This document shows positions 1 to 10,585 of a stretch of 64,000 nucleotides of DNA, piece after piece. The stretch's first letter is position 1, and the number at the start of each line of letters is the position of its first letter. Location: positions 1 through 64,000 of the forward strand of contig NW_025934916.1 of assembly GCF_000764305.2 (NCBI RefSeq), written 5' to 3'. The notes beneath the pieces were generated by a model. The model was not told where the DNA came from and ran no database searches. It was given only the letters and a program-made list of their open reading frames with translations. The translations under genes were made by a program, and so were the position numbers. This DNA comes from Hyalella azteca. Taxonomy: Eukaryota > Arthropoda > Malacostraca > Amphipoda > Hyalellidae.

Positions 1-170
1 ATCCGCCTGCAGTCATATGGAATGGTTCTCGTGCCGTCGTTCGCACCAGCCTTGACAGAAATTAAGCTCCAATATCTTGTAGTCTTGCAACCTCGCACCC
101 TTGAATGTCTTTTTCGAGGCGCACGCAAATTTGTTGGGCCCTACTGAAAAGTTAACTTATTGTCACTGCA

Positions 171-480
171 AACCTATCTCCTCCTAGAGTTTTGAAGCTA
201 CAGCAATGAGACATATACCACTCGATTCGCAATTTAATTATCTAGAGATTCGTCGTAGCTTTTTTCCAATTTCGTTATAGTTTTGAGAATATTTTGAAGA
301 AAAGGGGTAGAAAAAGGGGGAAATGGAAAAATTTTCGAAAATTCTGCGAAAAATACTCCCCAATCCACAAAAATTCGAAATTAGAAAAAAGCTACGACTA
401 ATCGATAGATATGGTCCTTACGCATCGAATGATATGCGTCTCAGTGTTGCAGCTTGGAAATCCTAGGAGGAGATAGTTTT
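171..480. mobile_element. Fold-back (MITE-like) inverted-repeat element
   Basis: Two imperfect inverted arms, about 171-267 and 384-480, surround an AT-rich centre. The left arm starts CTATCTCCTCCTAG and ends GTCGTAGCTTTTTTC. The right arm runs GAAAAAAGCTACGAC to CTAGGAGGAGATAG. No coding frame is present. Arm divergence suggests an old copy. No clear target duplication was seen. Confidence 0.5.
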
Positions 481-1114
481 CTACGGTACCCCCCTTTTTT
501 CCGTTTTCTAAGAATTTCACGTTTTCTTGCATTTTTTTCAAAAAATTCACACGAACAGAAAAGTCTTAGAATTCTGTTTTACATATGAGTACCAAGTTTC
601 AAAACGATCCGTCAGTAAACAAAAAAGTTTTTCAGCACCCAGACGCTCCCCTTAAAGTTTTGCAAACAATGGCATGAGTAACAGATCTAATCTAGAACTA
701 ATTAAGAAAGTATAAAATCAAGGTAAGGTTATCGCAGTTTTATCAGAAGCTTATCATATCATATCTGATTGCCGTTTATCATCATAACCGATGCCGGTGT
801 CTATGACGACAAATTCGTATTACCAAACAAAGACTTGATTTTACAGAGTATTTTTCAAGTGAAAAATTTCATGCCATAAAAGAGCAAATGACATCACATC
901 TACAAATCGGTCGATAGGCCGTCTAAGCGTCTATTATCCAAAACAAATTGCTCAAGAACAAAACTATCATCAATAAATGTATCCTTTGCATTTACTTGAA
1001 GTTCGATGCGAAAATAAGAATAAAGAAGGTTCAATAGTGTAAAGAAATGGCAGGCAATTGATAGATAAAAAGCTAAACTTTCAGTGATGTTTCAGTGAGT
1101 GGCGAGGTGCGGTG
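481..1114. other. Non-coding stretch, nothing recognised
   Basis: AT-rich sequence with no credible coding frame, repeat or RNA gene. It ends at the breakpoint where similarity to the 5.6 kb region begins. Positions 1-170 are likewise featureless. Confidence 0.4.
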
Positions 1115-1289
1115 ATCCGCACGATATTTCAGTAATCTAACAATTTGGCATTTGCTAAGCCGAAAATTTACCGACCGCATCGAATTTCAGAAATACTATG
1201 ATAAACAACCATAAACGAGTTATATAATCACCAGCAAAGACACAACTTACCACAAGTCTGGACGCCATCTTTGTGTATCACGCAGTCGC

Positions 1290-1295
1290 TTTATT
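1290..1295 (-). terminator. Poly(A) signal AATAAA
   Basis: AATAAA on the minus strand, 54 nt beyond the stop codon at 1349. It is conserved at 5802-5807 in the duplicate. Confidence 0.55.
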
Positions 1296-1348
1296 GAAAT
1301 TTTCACGGAATAAGTAGAGCAGCAGGTGCACTTGGACAATTAATGCTC

Positions 1349-1579
1349 TCAGTCGTACGACGGCAGTAGATCGGCGAACACCAAAAGGTTAATGGCATCA
1401 AGTTCAGCGGCAGCGCCTACACTGGCCATGCCACCAGCTGTAATGTCAACGACAGGGTTTGGGGAATCCACCGGGTTTGCCAAGCAAACGCCGTGTTCAT
1501 AATGAGTCTTTAAAACGTCTGAATTCTTTAGGCGACTAAGCCAACAAACGAGTTTTTGGCTAAGGTAAAATACGACCAA
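1349..1579 (-). CDS. Probable terminal exon of an unrecognised gene (copy 1)
   Basis: I do not recognise this product. The minus-strand frame ends in ...VFADLLPSYD and a TGA, followed 54 nt later by AATAAA. The part from KNSDVLKTHYEHG onward is kept open in the duplicate at 5857-6063 with no indels and a mix of silent and replacement changes, which supports real or recently real coding. The ATG at 1579 is not conserved in the copy, so this is better read as a 3' exon entered by splicing. Candidate acceptors lie at the AG before TCGCC and before ACGTT. No signal core precedes it, and no splice phase matches the six-codon exon at 1964, so the upstream exon is unknown. Confidence 0.4.
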   Translation of the reverse strand: MVVFYLSQKLVCWLSRLKNSDVLKTHYEHGVCLANPVDSPNPVVDITAGGMASVGAAAELDAINLLVFADLLPSYD

Positions 1580-1963
1580 ATTTGTGAGTTGATTTCTATT
1601 TCTCCTTGTGATATCTTTTTTTATACGATTTTATGTGATTATTATATTTATTGTTCTCCTAAGTTCTATGCACGTGTCGGATACGCGATATCACCAGTAG
1701 CATAAGTTGCTGGTTGGTCACGGCTGATTTTCCTTGGTTTTGCTCTCACTGACGAAATAAAGATCAATATTTCAAAATGTAATAATGAATATTATTTCAA
1801 GTCTTTGAATAACCAGGCCATTTTGAATGGCGCAAAATTTTTCAGTTACAAAAGAACGAATGACAACTATGAATATTTCATAGAGTGCTCTATCAAGAAA
1901 ATATGGAGTGCCATGATTAAAATAAACTAGCAAACATTGTCTTCAGTGAAACAAAGCTCTCAC

Positions 1964-1981
1964 CACGAGTTCTGTCTTCAT
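1964..1981 (-). CDS. Orphan six-codon first exon, MKTELV
   Basis: ATG plus five codons followed directly by a GTGAGA donor on the minus strand. It matches the 18-nt phase-0 exon 1 of gene A at 6480-6497 (MKAELV). It lies about 100 nt below the promoter block at 2075-2107. No signal-peptide exon 2 is visible between here and the window start, because the duplication breaks at 1115. The gene is therefore truncated by rearrangement or continues outside the window. Confidence 0.45.
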
Positions 1982-2074
1982 TTGCACGGTGCGGTAGAGT
2001 CGCGAACTCAAGAAAGCTGAAGATTCGCTCCCAGAATCAACGAACGCTATATCTTGAGAAAAGCTTCATGCGGC

Positions 2075-2107
2075 TCCTTCCTATACCTTGATAATAATGG
2101 GAGTTCC
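2075..2107 (-). promoter_or_regulatory. Core promoter with TATA-like and kappaB-like motifs
   Basis: On the minus strand a TATA-like GGTATAGGAAGGAG (2072-2085) sits just downstream of GGAACTCCC (2099-2107). The same pair, with the same spacing, occurs at 6591-6623, 14394-14423 and 17779-17808, each upstream of a six-codon exon 1. Confidence 0.5.
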
Positions 2108-2940
2108 AGAGAGCGACATAGCAGGGAATATATAAATAAATAAGAGTTCCTGCAATAATCAATTGAAGAAGCATTGCAGTCAAATGAATGTGTAGATTGT
2201 AATAATGCAGTGTTGAGGGTTACTGATGAAGCTAGTATGACCTAATTTTCTGTGCTCTATTTCTCCTAAACGGTCCCGAAAAACGAACTAGCGTCTCGTA
2301 AATAATGGAATCTAATATTTTTGTGTGAGGTGAGAGCGTGGGGCTAGTGTGAGGCTGGTGAGAATGAGAGTGGGAGGCTAGTTTAAATGATTTGAACGCT
2401 TCTAGATTTACTATTCGGATCTACCATTTAAACTATTGAAATTTTCTTTGAATTATTAGTTAAAAGGATAATAATATGAGAAAAAGCCTTAGTACCTGGC
2501 CGGGCCAAAACAGAACCATGTAAAGACTATGAACATTTCATGATTTCTAATAACAACCAATAAGCATTTAAATTCTAACTAATATTTAAGCTTCCTATCA
2601 TCCGAGTACATTATTGTGTATGTCAGACACAAAATATAAGGTACTGATATTCCACATCGATAATGTTGGATGAAATAAATTTCATTAGACTTTAAAATAA
2701 CAATGCTGAGGCTCGCAAAAACATTAGCTGAGGGACATTGAGCTCCAAAAAATCTAATTATATTTTTTAATGTAATGTAATTGGTTTTAATATTATAATA
2801 ATATGTTCTTAAAAAATATAAATATATTTTTTTACACTTTACTTGGTTGATGAATTTTTACTAAATATAGTACATATGTAAACCTGCACTTATGGACTAA
2901 AACGTCCCATTTACGTAAACGAATGATTACAAGTCACAGT

Positions 2941-3240
2941 CATCTTCAACCGCAATACGGCTACGAGCTTGGAATAATATCATCGACGAGTAAGACTACG
3001 CCACTATTCTGAAGTACGGTCGTTGTAAAACAACCTACGGCCAGACTGACCGTGAGGCATCTGTAGCAGCGAGACACGACGGTTATGGAGAACAGCGATC
3101 GCGAGGACGCGCGGCTACAGCGGCAGTACGACCACTTGGAATACGGCTGCAAACGCGCGGCTACAGCTGCGGTACGGTCGCTGAACATACGGCCGTAAAC
3201 GGGTGCGCGAGTTACGGTCGTTTACAACAGTCGTACGGCT
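2941..3240. other. CpG-rich island-like block
   Basis: Unusually GC- and CpG-rich for this window, with recurring TACGGTCG, ACGGCC and CGCGCGGCTACAG strings. It is absent at the matching place of the duplicate (about 7380). The frame at 2961-3188 has no features I can support as a gene. It could be an inserted element fragment. Confidence 0.4.
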
Positions 3241-3600
3241 CAACGGAACTGCAATGTATCAACATTTTCCGGTAAAATTAGATGATTTTTATGATGTTAA
3301 CTGATAGGTTTTGGACTTTTGATTGTGATCAGATTACATTTTTCAAGTACTAGAGATTTTTGTTAACGTAGGATGTGAACTTGAATTTCCCAATTTAATG
3401 TGAAATATATCAGTGTTTCATTACAACCCTCTCTTTGTACTATTTTGCCGAAACCTGTTCATACGAGAACCTATTCACGTGCCGAAAATGACCACTTCGG
3501 ACCAATCTGACGAAATAAAAGCGATTGCCGATAAAATAAGAGTAAAATAAAAATAGAAAACATCTCAAAACTAACTTAACTTAGAAACTCCCTATTTAAT

Positions 3601-4560
3601 CAGCCGAAGCTGGCTTGCATTTAGCTTAGATGTAATCGCTTCGCAGCTACGGTGCAGACTGTGAATTATGTACGACTATTATCAAATTCTAATCAAGGTG
3701 TTTACATCAGACTAAATATAAATAATCTGGTACCTAATTAAGGATTCAAGAAAATTAAGATAAAACCTCATATAGGGTGTAGGGATCACCGATATTCGTT
3801 AATCATTTTCTCGTTCATTTATCCTCAAATAGGTAGCAGTCAGACAACCATCCGAACTTCTTATAGATTGATATTTTCTTTCTTCGTAAGTTCAGTTACT
3901 AGTCATTTCACTTCAGCCTTATCCGCCAACGTTTGGGGTAAGACCATAAATAGCTCGTGTTATATTCATATTATTTGTAATATTTCCTTGTATAATATTC
4001 TTCATTTAATCGTGTGAAACATAGTATGCAATTAGCCTTATACGAGTTCGTTTATTCAAAAGTTGCAAACTTTACCTTGCTCACAAATACTTAGTTCATA
4101 ACATCCGCCTGGTTAATTCCTCAAATAGGTTTCCCTATTCACACTTCCCTTAGCTTATAGCGGTACCGATATACCCGCTATAAGGGGATGGATTGAATTC
4201 GAAAACCTCCTAGATAAATATGAATAGCAGCAAAAAGATGATAAAAACTTCAAGAGTCTTCTGAAAAAAGCGGCTTTTGCTGTTTGCCTGACCGTTTAGT
4301 GTCGTTGTTTCCCAATTGCCGCAATTACATCTTAAGGCAATAATGGAAACTCGTAGGATACGCGTGAATTTGATGTCTACGGACATAAAGAAGACCCTTT
4401 TCTTGTAAACGAAAATAACTGGTATAAAATTCTTGTCTTTCCTAAGATAATTCCAGTTTGTAGACTGTTATTTGAGTTTGAGTTGATTACGACTTTATTT
4501 GGCCGCCTACAGTTCCCAACATTTCTTGCATTGGTGTGGGCAGCAATCAAGTGAACTTAA
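3601..4560. repeat. Duplicated segment interrupted by a 0.4-kb insertion
   Basis: 3601-3777 and 4185-4560 match 7635-7810 and 7810-8180 respectively. The 3778-4184 part is missing from the other copy. That insert has TATA on each side as a possible target duplication and a TAAATAGC/CAGTTACTAGTC stretch reminiscent of an LTR promoter, so a solo LTR is possible but unproven. Confidence 0.45.
4494..4499 (-). terminator. Poly(A) signal AATAAA for gene A
   Basis: AATAAA on the minus strand about 160 nt past the gene A stop. Confidence 0.4.
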
Positions 4561-4656
4561 TTCATATATCAGATACAATTCAGATATAAATTAATTTATA
4601 ATTAATAATAATTAGTAGATGAAATCTTAAATGAAACTTCCAAATCGATTTCGGCT

Positions 4657-6497
4657 TCAACCTCCGATTATGTGGCCGAGACGATTTACCGGTGAGCCAT
4701 AGTCGATATTGACTACGTCGTCTTTACGTTGTCCGCCATCGCTGTTAAAAATTTCCGAAGCCCTCAAAGGCCCAAGATTCTCTGGCATGTTCGGCCTTTT
4801 TATGGGCTTTATAGGCTTTGTAGCTTCTATAACCTCTATACCCTCCATAACCTGGATCCCGGTCTCCGAGGTAGCGTCGGTGAGCTTTGGGCTTACTACG
4901 TCGTCTTTACGTTGTTCGCCATCGCTGTTAAAGTTTCCAAAGCCCTCAAAGGCCCAAGATCTTCTGGCATGTTCGGCCTTTTTATGGGCTTTATAGGCTT
5001 TGTAGCTTCCATAACCTGGATCTCGGTCCTCGAGGTAGCGTCGGTGAACTTTGTGTTCGGCGTGTAGGTATGGGTCGGGCCCTGCGGCGGCCAGGGCCAT
5101 GGCGCTCAGCAACAGTAGGAGGACGAGCTGTAGATGATCAAGAGAAGGATATTCGCTATCAATGTTTACGGTATTTGACGCGAATATTTTTGTTAGGTAC
5201 GAAGAATTTATATTACTGTTAAATAATTGTATTGATGACCTTATATGCCAATGTTCTTGCATACATTCCGAGCTAGAGCGCGTTAACTGACGTCTGGATT
5301 GGGATTTTTTTATTTAATTACATAACTCTTTTCATCAATCTGATTTTTGTTAGTTGTTTCACCGTTGTTGGGCCATAATAGTGAAGCTAAACTGGCCCGA
5401 CTAACTGCGCCATTAAGGGGCTGTGCGGTAAACTTCGGCATGCGGCAGTTATTAAAAATTAACGCTGACGCTTATCCAAAACGAAGGATGACAGGTCTTT
5501 TCGATTTGATTGATAAAGTTTATCCGAGTGTTCCTAATTAAAATAAGAGGAATCTTACATCTTTTATATGAGATTTACGTAAGAACGACGAGGAGTTTAA
5601 TTTTTGCACACAATTGCATGAGTCATGATATATATCCGCACGATATTTCAGTAATCTGACAATTTGCTAAGCCGAAAATTTACCGACCGCATTGGATTTC
5701 AGAAATACTATGATAAACAACCATGAACGAGTTATATAATCACCAGCAAAGACACAACTTACCACAAGTCTGGACGCCATCTTTGTGTATCACGCAGTCG
5801 CTTTATTGAATTTTTCAAGGAATAAGTAGAGCAGCAGGTGCACTTGGACAATGCTCTCAGTCGTACGACGGCAATAGATCGGCGAACACCAAAAGGTTAA
5901 TGGCTTCAGGTTCAGCGGCAGCACCTACACTGACCATGCCACCAGCAGTAATGTCGACGACAGGGTTTGGGGAATCCACCGGATTTGTCAAGCAAACGCC
6001 GTGTTCATAATGAGTCTTTAGAACGTCTGAATTCTTTAGATGACTAAACCAACAAACGAGTTTTTAGCTAAATTAACATTCGACAAAATTTGTGAGTTTA
6101 TTTCTATTTTTCCTTGTAATATCCTTTTTATGCGATTGTATGTGATTATTATATTTCTTGTTCTCTTTAGTTCTTTACATGAGTCGGATACGCAATGTCA
6201 CCAGTAGCAGAAGCTGCCGGTTGGTCGCGGCTGATTTTCCTTGGTTTTCCCCAGTTTATGCTCTCACTGACGAAATAAAGATCAATTTCAAGATGTAATA
6301 ATGAATATTATTTCAAGTCTTTGAATAACCAGGCCATTTTGAATGGCGCAAAATTTTTCAGTTACAAAATAACGAATGACAACTATGAATATTTCATAGA
6401 GTACTCTATCAAGAAAATATGGAGTGCCATGATTAAAATAAACTAGCAAACAATGTCTTCAGTGAAACAAAGCTCTCACCACGAGTTCTGCCTTCAT
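4657..6497 (-). CDS. Gene A: secreted peptide with internal frameshifted duplication
   Basis: Two-exon model, about 162 residues: exon 1 6480-6497 (MKAELV, donor GTGAGA), exon 2 5127-4657 (acceptor CTACAG). The spliced start gives a signal peptide with core LVLLLLLSAMALAAAG. The mature part is basic, with Tyr/Lys/Ala-rich YGSYKAYKAHKKAEHARR, then FNSDGEQRKDDVV, which recurs near the C-terminus. The tail RLGHIIGG is shared with gene C at 10285. The second repeat unit is read in a different frame from the first (see the repeat at 4712-5080). An unspliced frame reaches a distal ATG at 5262, but the acceptor exactly before the signal core, as in sister genes, favours splicing. The promoter is at 6591-6623. 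The function is unknown: a secreted structural or defence peptide is plausible. The intron also contains the exon at 5857-6063, so alternative transcripts are possible. Confidence 0.6.
4712..5080 (-). repeat. Tandem duplication inside gene A exon 2
   Basis: A block starting ACTACGTCGTCTTTACG recurs 184 bp apart (4712 and 4896), covering the coding for FNSDG.QRKDDVV and upstream Lys/Tyr-rich sequence. Because 184 is not a multiple of three, most of the second translated unit is out of frame. One extra base near the TTAAAAATTTCC stretch restores the frame before FNSDGGQRKDDVV. Confidence 0.8.
5802..5807 (-). terminator. Poly(A) signal AATAAA
   Basis: Minus-strand AATAAA 50 nt beyond the stop at 5857, conserved with 1290-1295. 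Confidence 0.5.
5857..6063 (-). CDS. Terminal exon of an unrecognised gene (copy 2)
   Basis: Paralogue of 1349-1579. The open frame runs from just after a TAA at 6064 to TGA, 68 residues, with no in-frame start at the end equivalent to 1579, so it must be entered by splicing if used. It differs from copy 1 by six replacements and a similar number of silent changes, with no indels. It lies in the gene A intron on the same strand and has its own AATAAA, so it could be an alternative 3' end of gene A or a separate gene. No family recognised. Confidence 0.4.
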   Translation of the reverse strand, partial: KLVCWFSHLKNSDVLKTHYEHGVCLTNPVDSPNPVVDITAGGMVSVGAAAEPEAINLLVFADLLPSYD

Positions 6498-6590
6498 TTG
6501 CACGACGCAGTAGAGTCGCGAACTCAAGAAAGCTGAAGATTCGCTCCCAGAATCAACGAATGCTATATCTTGAGAAAAGCTTCATGCGGC

Positions 6591-6623
6591 TCCTTTCTAT
6601 ACCTTGATAATAATGGGAGTTCC
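6591..6623 (-). promoter_or_regulatory. Gene A core promoter
   Basis: Minus-strand TATAGAAAGGAG (6591-6602) with GGAACTCCC (6615-6623) just upstream, about 100 nt from the gene A start codon. A second TATA-like string (AGATATAGC, about 6562-6570) lies nearer the ATG and could be the functional one. Confidence 0.5.
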
Positions 6624-7375
6624 AGAGGGCGACATAGCAGGGAATATATAAATAAATAAGAGTTCTTGAAATAATCAATTGAAGAAGCATTGCAGTCAAA
6701 TGAATATGTAGATTGTAATAACGCAGTGTTGAGGGTTACTGATGAAGCTATTATGACCTAATTTTCTGCGCTCTATTTCTCCTAAACGGCCCCGAAAAAC
6801 GAACTAGCGCCTCGTAAATAATGGAATATAATATTTTTTGTGTGAGGTGAGAGTATGAGGCTAGTGTGAGGCTGGTGAGAGTTACAGTGTGAGGCTAGTT
6901 TAAATGATTTGAACGCTTCTAGATTTATCATTCGGATCTATACTATTTGAGCTATTGAAATTTTTTTTGAATTATTAGTTAAAAGTACAATAATATGAGA
7001 AAAGGCCTTAGTACCTGGCCGGCCCAATACGGGGCCATGTAAAGACTATGAACATTTCATAATTTCTAATAACAACCAATAAGCATTCAAATTCTAACTA
7101 ATATTTAAGCTTCCTATCATCCGAGTAAATTATTGTGTATGTCAGACACAAAATATAAGGTACCGATATTCCACATCGATAATGAAATAAATTGCATTAG
7201 ACTTTAAAATAACAATGCTGAGGCTCGCAAAAACATCAGATGAGGGACATTTAGCTCTAAAAAACATAATTTTATTTTTTTACACTCTACTTCGTTGGTG
7301 AATTTTACTAAATATAGTACATATGTAAACCTGCAGTCATGGACTCAAAAACGTCCCATTTACGTCAACGAAATT

Positions 7376-9250
7376 AATGATTACAAGTCTTTGCTACGTT
7401 ATGATACATTAATTATACGTAAATGAGACGTTTTTAAGTTATAACTATTATTCCACGTTATATAACTACTACTACTACTATAACTACTTTGCTATTACTA
7501 TGCAGAATCCAACTGTAACCTCGTTCTTCAGACTTGGTGGTTCTGTTGGTGACGGAATGGCAGAGAGAGCAAGATGAGTAGGCTTCCAAATAACGGTAGC
7601 GGCGCTGACAAACCGACTCCAGATGACTTGCAATCGCCGAAGCTGGCTTGCGTCTAGCTTAGATGTAATCGCTTCGCAGCTACGGTGCAGACAGTGAATT
7701 TTGTACGACTGTTATCAAATTATTATTAAGGTGTTTACATAAGACTAAACATAAAGAAACTGGTACCTAATTAAGGATTCAAGAAAATTAAGATAAAACC
7801 TCAAATAGGGGATGAATTTAATTCGAAAGCATCATAGACAAATATCAATAGCAGAGAAAAAGGATGATAAAAATTTCTAGGGTCTTCTGAAAAGAACGGT
7901 TTTTGCTGTTTGCCTGAATGTTTATAGTGTCTTTGTATCCCAATTGCCGCTATTGGATATTTAGGCAATAAGGAAAACTCGTAGGATACGCGTGAATTTG
8001 ATGTCTACAGCCATAGAGAAGACCCTTTGCTTAGAAGCGAAAATAACTTGTGTAAAATTCTTATCTTTCCTAATATAATTCCAGTTGGAAGACTGTTATT
8101 TGAGTTTAAGTTGATTATGATTGTAGTTGGCCGGCTTCAGTTCCCAACATTTTTTATAATTAATGTATGGGCAACCTTTCTCTTTTCTCCAAATCTTTAT
8201 TTGAAGATTGAAGCTAACTGCTGTCACTAGTACGACTCAGCCCACCTACTACCAGTCAGATTTCTTACGACTGCCAACGACACCACATCTTCACTTTTTG
8301 TCCGCTACATCTTCATTATGGAATAAGACTTTCAGCGTGCGTCTGGTCTGAAGTGGCAGCTTTGAGGTGCGATACGATCTTGGGGCTTCAGCAACAGCTC
8401 ATCTTCTCACGGAGGACGTCCGGGTCTCTGCCAGAGCTGAGAAAAGGCCCGGATGCTGCTGGTTGGTTGTCCGTCACTAAAGCTCAGGGCGTTATGGCAA
8501 TTTGTAGCTACGACTGGTTTCCATTATGGATAACCATCTTCCCTTCACTACTCTCACCAAATAATAAAACCATCCTTTTCTTCCAACTGAAAATATATTC
8601 ATTATATACCAATTTATTATAAGCTTATTTTCACGATTACTACTCAATTTAAGATCACAGCTGCTAGGTCCACAACTTACGCGTTTGGCGATATTCTGGA
8701 CCGCAATATTCAGCGTGCTCTAATTTGCTAATATTTACATTGGTTGCATAACATTCAAATCAATTGCATTTATTTGACAGGATGGGCGGCGCGGAACTTA
8801 GCGCGTCAGTTTATCTGTGCTACCTGGCTGACTTGCGCTGGCCAGATGAAACTCTTGCTCCCGATTTTCTGAGGACTTGCACCGGGCAACAACTCGGGCC
8901 AATCCACTTTTCGCAAGATTTTTTTTTTGTGTGTTCCCATGAACACAGTTTAGAATTAATAAATTATTTATTATGAGCCGTTTCTTTAAATATACATTCT
9001 TGTAGTAATGCATTTTTCCTTCCACTGAAAAGGGAGGTCGCGTTAAAGTTTTGTACATTGTTGGAGATTAGACAAAAATATCCAATAAAATTTGCCATAG
9101 CTTAAAGTTCCTGAAATCTAAAGATCGCTTTATTTGCAGTTTGACTGATTTCTGAAGTTGTACCGATATGTGTTCGTGACTGGATAATAAAAGCGATAGT
9201 TTATTATTTTACTCACGTGGTCTTATTAAAATTATCCAAAAACAATAAAT
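7376..9250. other. Intergenic, partly duplicated, no gene seen
   Basis: 7635-8180 repeats 3601-4560 without the 0.4-kb insertion. The rest is AT-rich, with short open frames on both strands (for example 8353-8622 and 8764-9058) that show no signal peptide, motif or paralogue conservation. Confidence 0.4.
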
Positions 9251-9344
9251 TAAGTTGAGTGTCTCACATTATCAGTCTGCTTAAATCGCAAGTTCACAAG
9301 GAACTAAAAAGTAAAGAAAATGCCAAGCAGATTCAACATGTCGA

Positions 9345-10153
9345 TATTGAAAACGTTTCGGAGTCCAGCTCCATAGTCAGTTCGACAATCTAAAAAATTA
9401 GTACAATAATTTTATATTTCAAAATTCTAAGTCAGACATTAAAACTTGAAAAAGACAAATAAAATACAAACAAAACAACCTTAAATCGAAAAACAAGCAC
9501 TTACGGAACACTGAGTCATAAGAGACTAGAACATAATAGCCTTAAAAAACACTAGAACAATAAAGCCAAGCGATTCACTATTCCAAGAGACAGGAACTGA
9601 ACGCATTATTGAGACAAGATTTTCGTTTGAAGATGTGTAGTGATTCCAAAATCCTCAAATCCGAACAGTCAGAGGTAGAACCGAGTATCCTGAAATCAAC
9701 ATCCGATACAGCCACGCGTTGCACGATGCAACATGTGCGAAGTTGAGTTTCTCTCTAGTGCCAGTTACTGAATGTACCCGCGGATTGAGAGAATCATTTG
9801 AAAAATATTGACGGTCGCAACTCAAAATACATATGTTTCTAAATAAAATAAATAAATAAATAATTTGAATAAGGTAAACTGAAGAGAAGTCAAATACATT
9901 AAATGAAATTATACGTAACGTTAACTATACCCATCTAGAGTTCTCTCGCAAACATTCACAGAAAATGTTCATTTGCAGAGCTGATGTGCCACACACGGTA
10001 ACGTTCGATTTCAACATGCAATTTCAAAATGAATACTCAACGTCATCTTATATTTATAATTAAGTACGATATAATTAACAAGAATTTAACGGCAAATAAA
10101 ACAGCCAAAAAATTCAGCGAGAAAACGTTTCAGAGTCCTGCTCCATAGTCAGT
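9345..10153 (-). mobile_element. Penelope-like retroelement remnant
   Basis: A minus-strand frame at 9578-9715 reads DFRILGSTSD then SDLRILESLHIFKRKSCLNN, the conserved C-terminal tail of Penelope-like polyproteins, and ends in TAG. It matches the tail encoded at 48847-49068. Flanking direct repeats containing a hammerhead-like block (GTTTC..AGTCC.GCTCCATAGTCAG) lie at about 9350-9385 and 10125-10153, as expected for the terminal repeats of these elements. Both carry CTGACTA rather than CTGANGA, so catalysis is unlikely. The element is truncated and dead. Confidence 0.65.
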
Positions 10154-10154
10154 A

Positions 10155-10160
10155 TTTATT
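10155..10160 (-). terminator. Poly(A) signal AATAAA for gene C
   Basis: Minus-strand AATAAA about 125 nt past the gene C stop. It lies at the edge of the Penelope-like terminal repeat. Confidence 0.45.
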
Positions 10161-10284
10161 TAAGATTTAAGCAATCAAGTGATCTTAAGTCTTGTATCAG
10201 ATATTATTAAGGTATAAGTCAATTTATAATTAAGAAAAATTTGTAGATGAAAACTTAGATGAAACTTCCTAATCGATTTTGGCT

Positions 10285-10585
10285 TCAACCCCCGATTATG
10301 TGGCCGAGACGATTTCGCGGTAAGCCATAGTCGAGAGAGACTATGTCGTTAGTACGGTCTTCGTTTTCGCTCTTAAAGCCTCCTAAACCCTCATAGCCCC
10401 AAGATCTTCTGGTACCCCCATACTTTTTATAGCCTTTATAGCCTCCATAACCTCTATTCCCTTCATGACCTCTATACCCTACATAGCCTCGATTACCGCC
10501 GTAGCCTCCATAACCGCTGTAGCCTCCATAACCGCCGTAGCCTCCATAACCGCCGTAGCCTCCATAACCGCCGTAGCCTCCATAA
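10285..10585 (-). CDS. Gene C: Gly/Tyr-rich secreted protein, 3' part
   Basis: Last 100 codons of a gene interrupted by an N gap. The visible protein has tandem GGY units, then RGHEGNRGYGGYKGYKKYGG, RRSWGYEGLGGF, and a tail LDYGLPRNRLGHIIGG that matches gene A (IDYGSPVNRLGHIIGG). The gene A/C relationship also extends into the 3' UTR. The signal peptide, first exon and promoter are not visible: they lie in the gap or upstream, where I found no convincing six-codon exon. The GGY array length is unknown and was probably the cause of the gap. By analogy it is secreted and structural or antimicrobial; this is inference only. Confidence 0.65.

Larger units (their letters stand above)
1115..2940. 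repeat. Segmental duplication, copy 1 (partner 5634-7375)
   Basis: Nearly collinear with 5634-7375 at an offset of about 4.5 kb, with scattered substitutions and small indels. It carries a terminal exon with poly(A) signal, a six-codon first exon and a TATA/kappaB-like promoter block, all on the minus strand. Homology breaks near 1115/5634 on one side and near 2940/7375 on the other. Confidence 0.85.
5634..7375. repeat. Segmental duplication, copy 2 (partner 1115-2940)
   Basis: Collinear with 1115-2940. It includes the exon at 5857-6063, exon 1 at 6480-6497 and the promoter block at 6591-6623. This copy still has a signal-peptide exon downstream (gene A exon 2). Confidence 0.85.
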
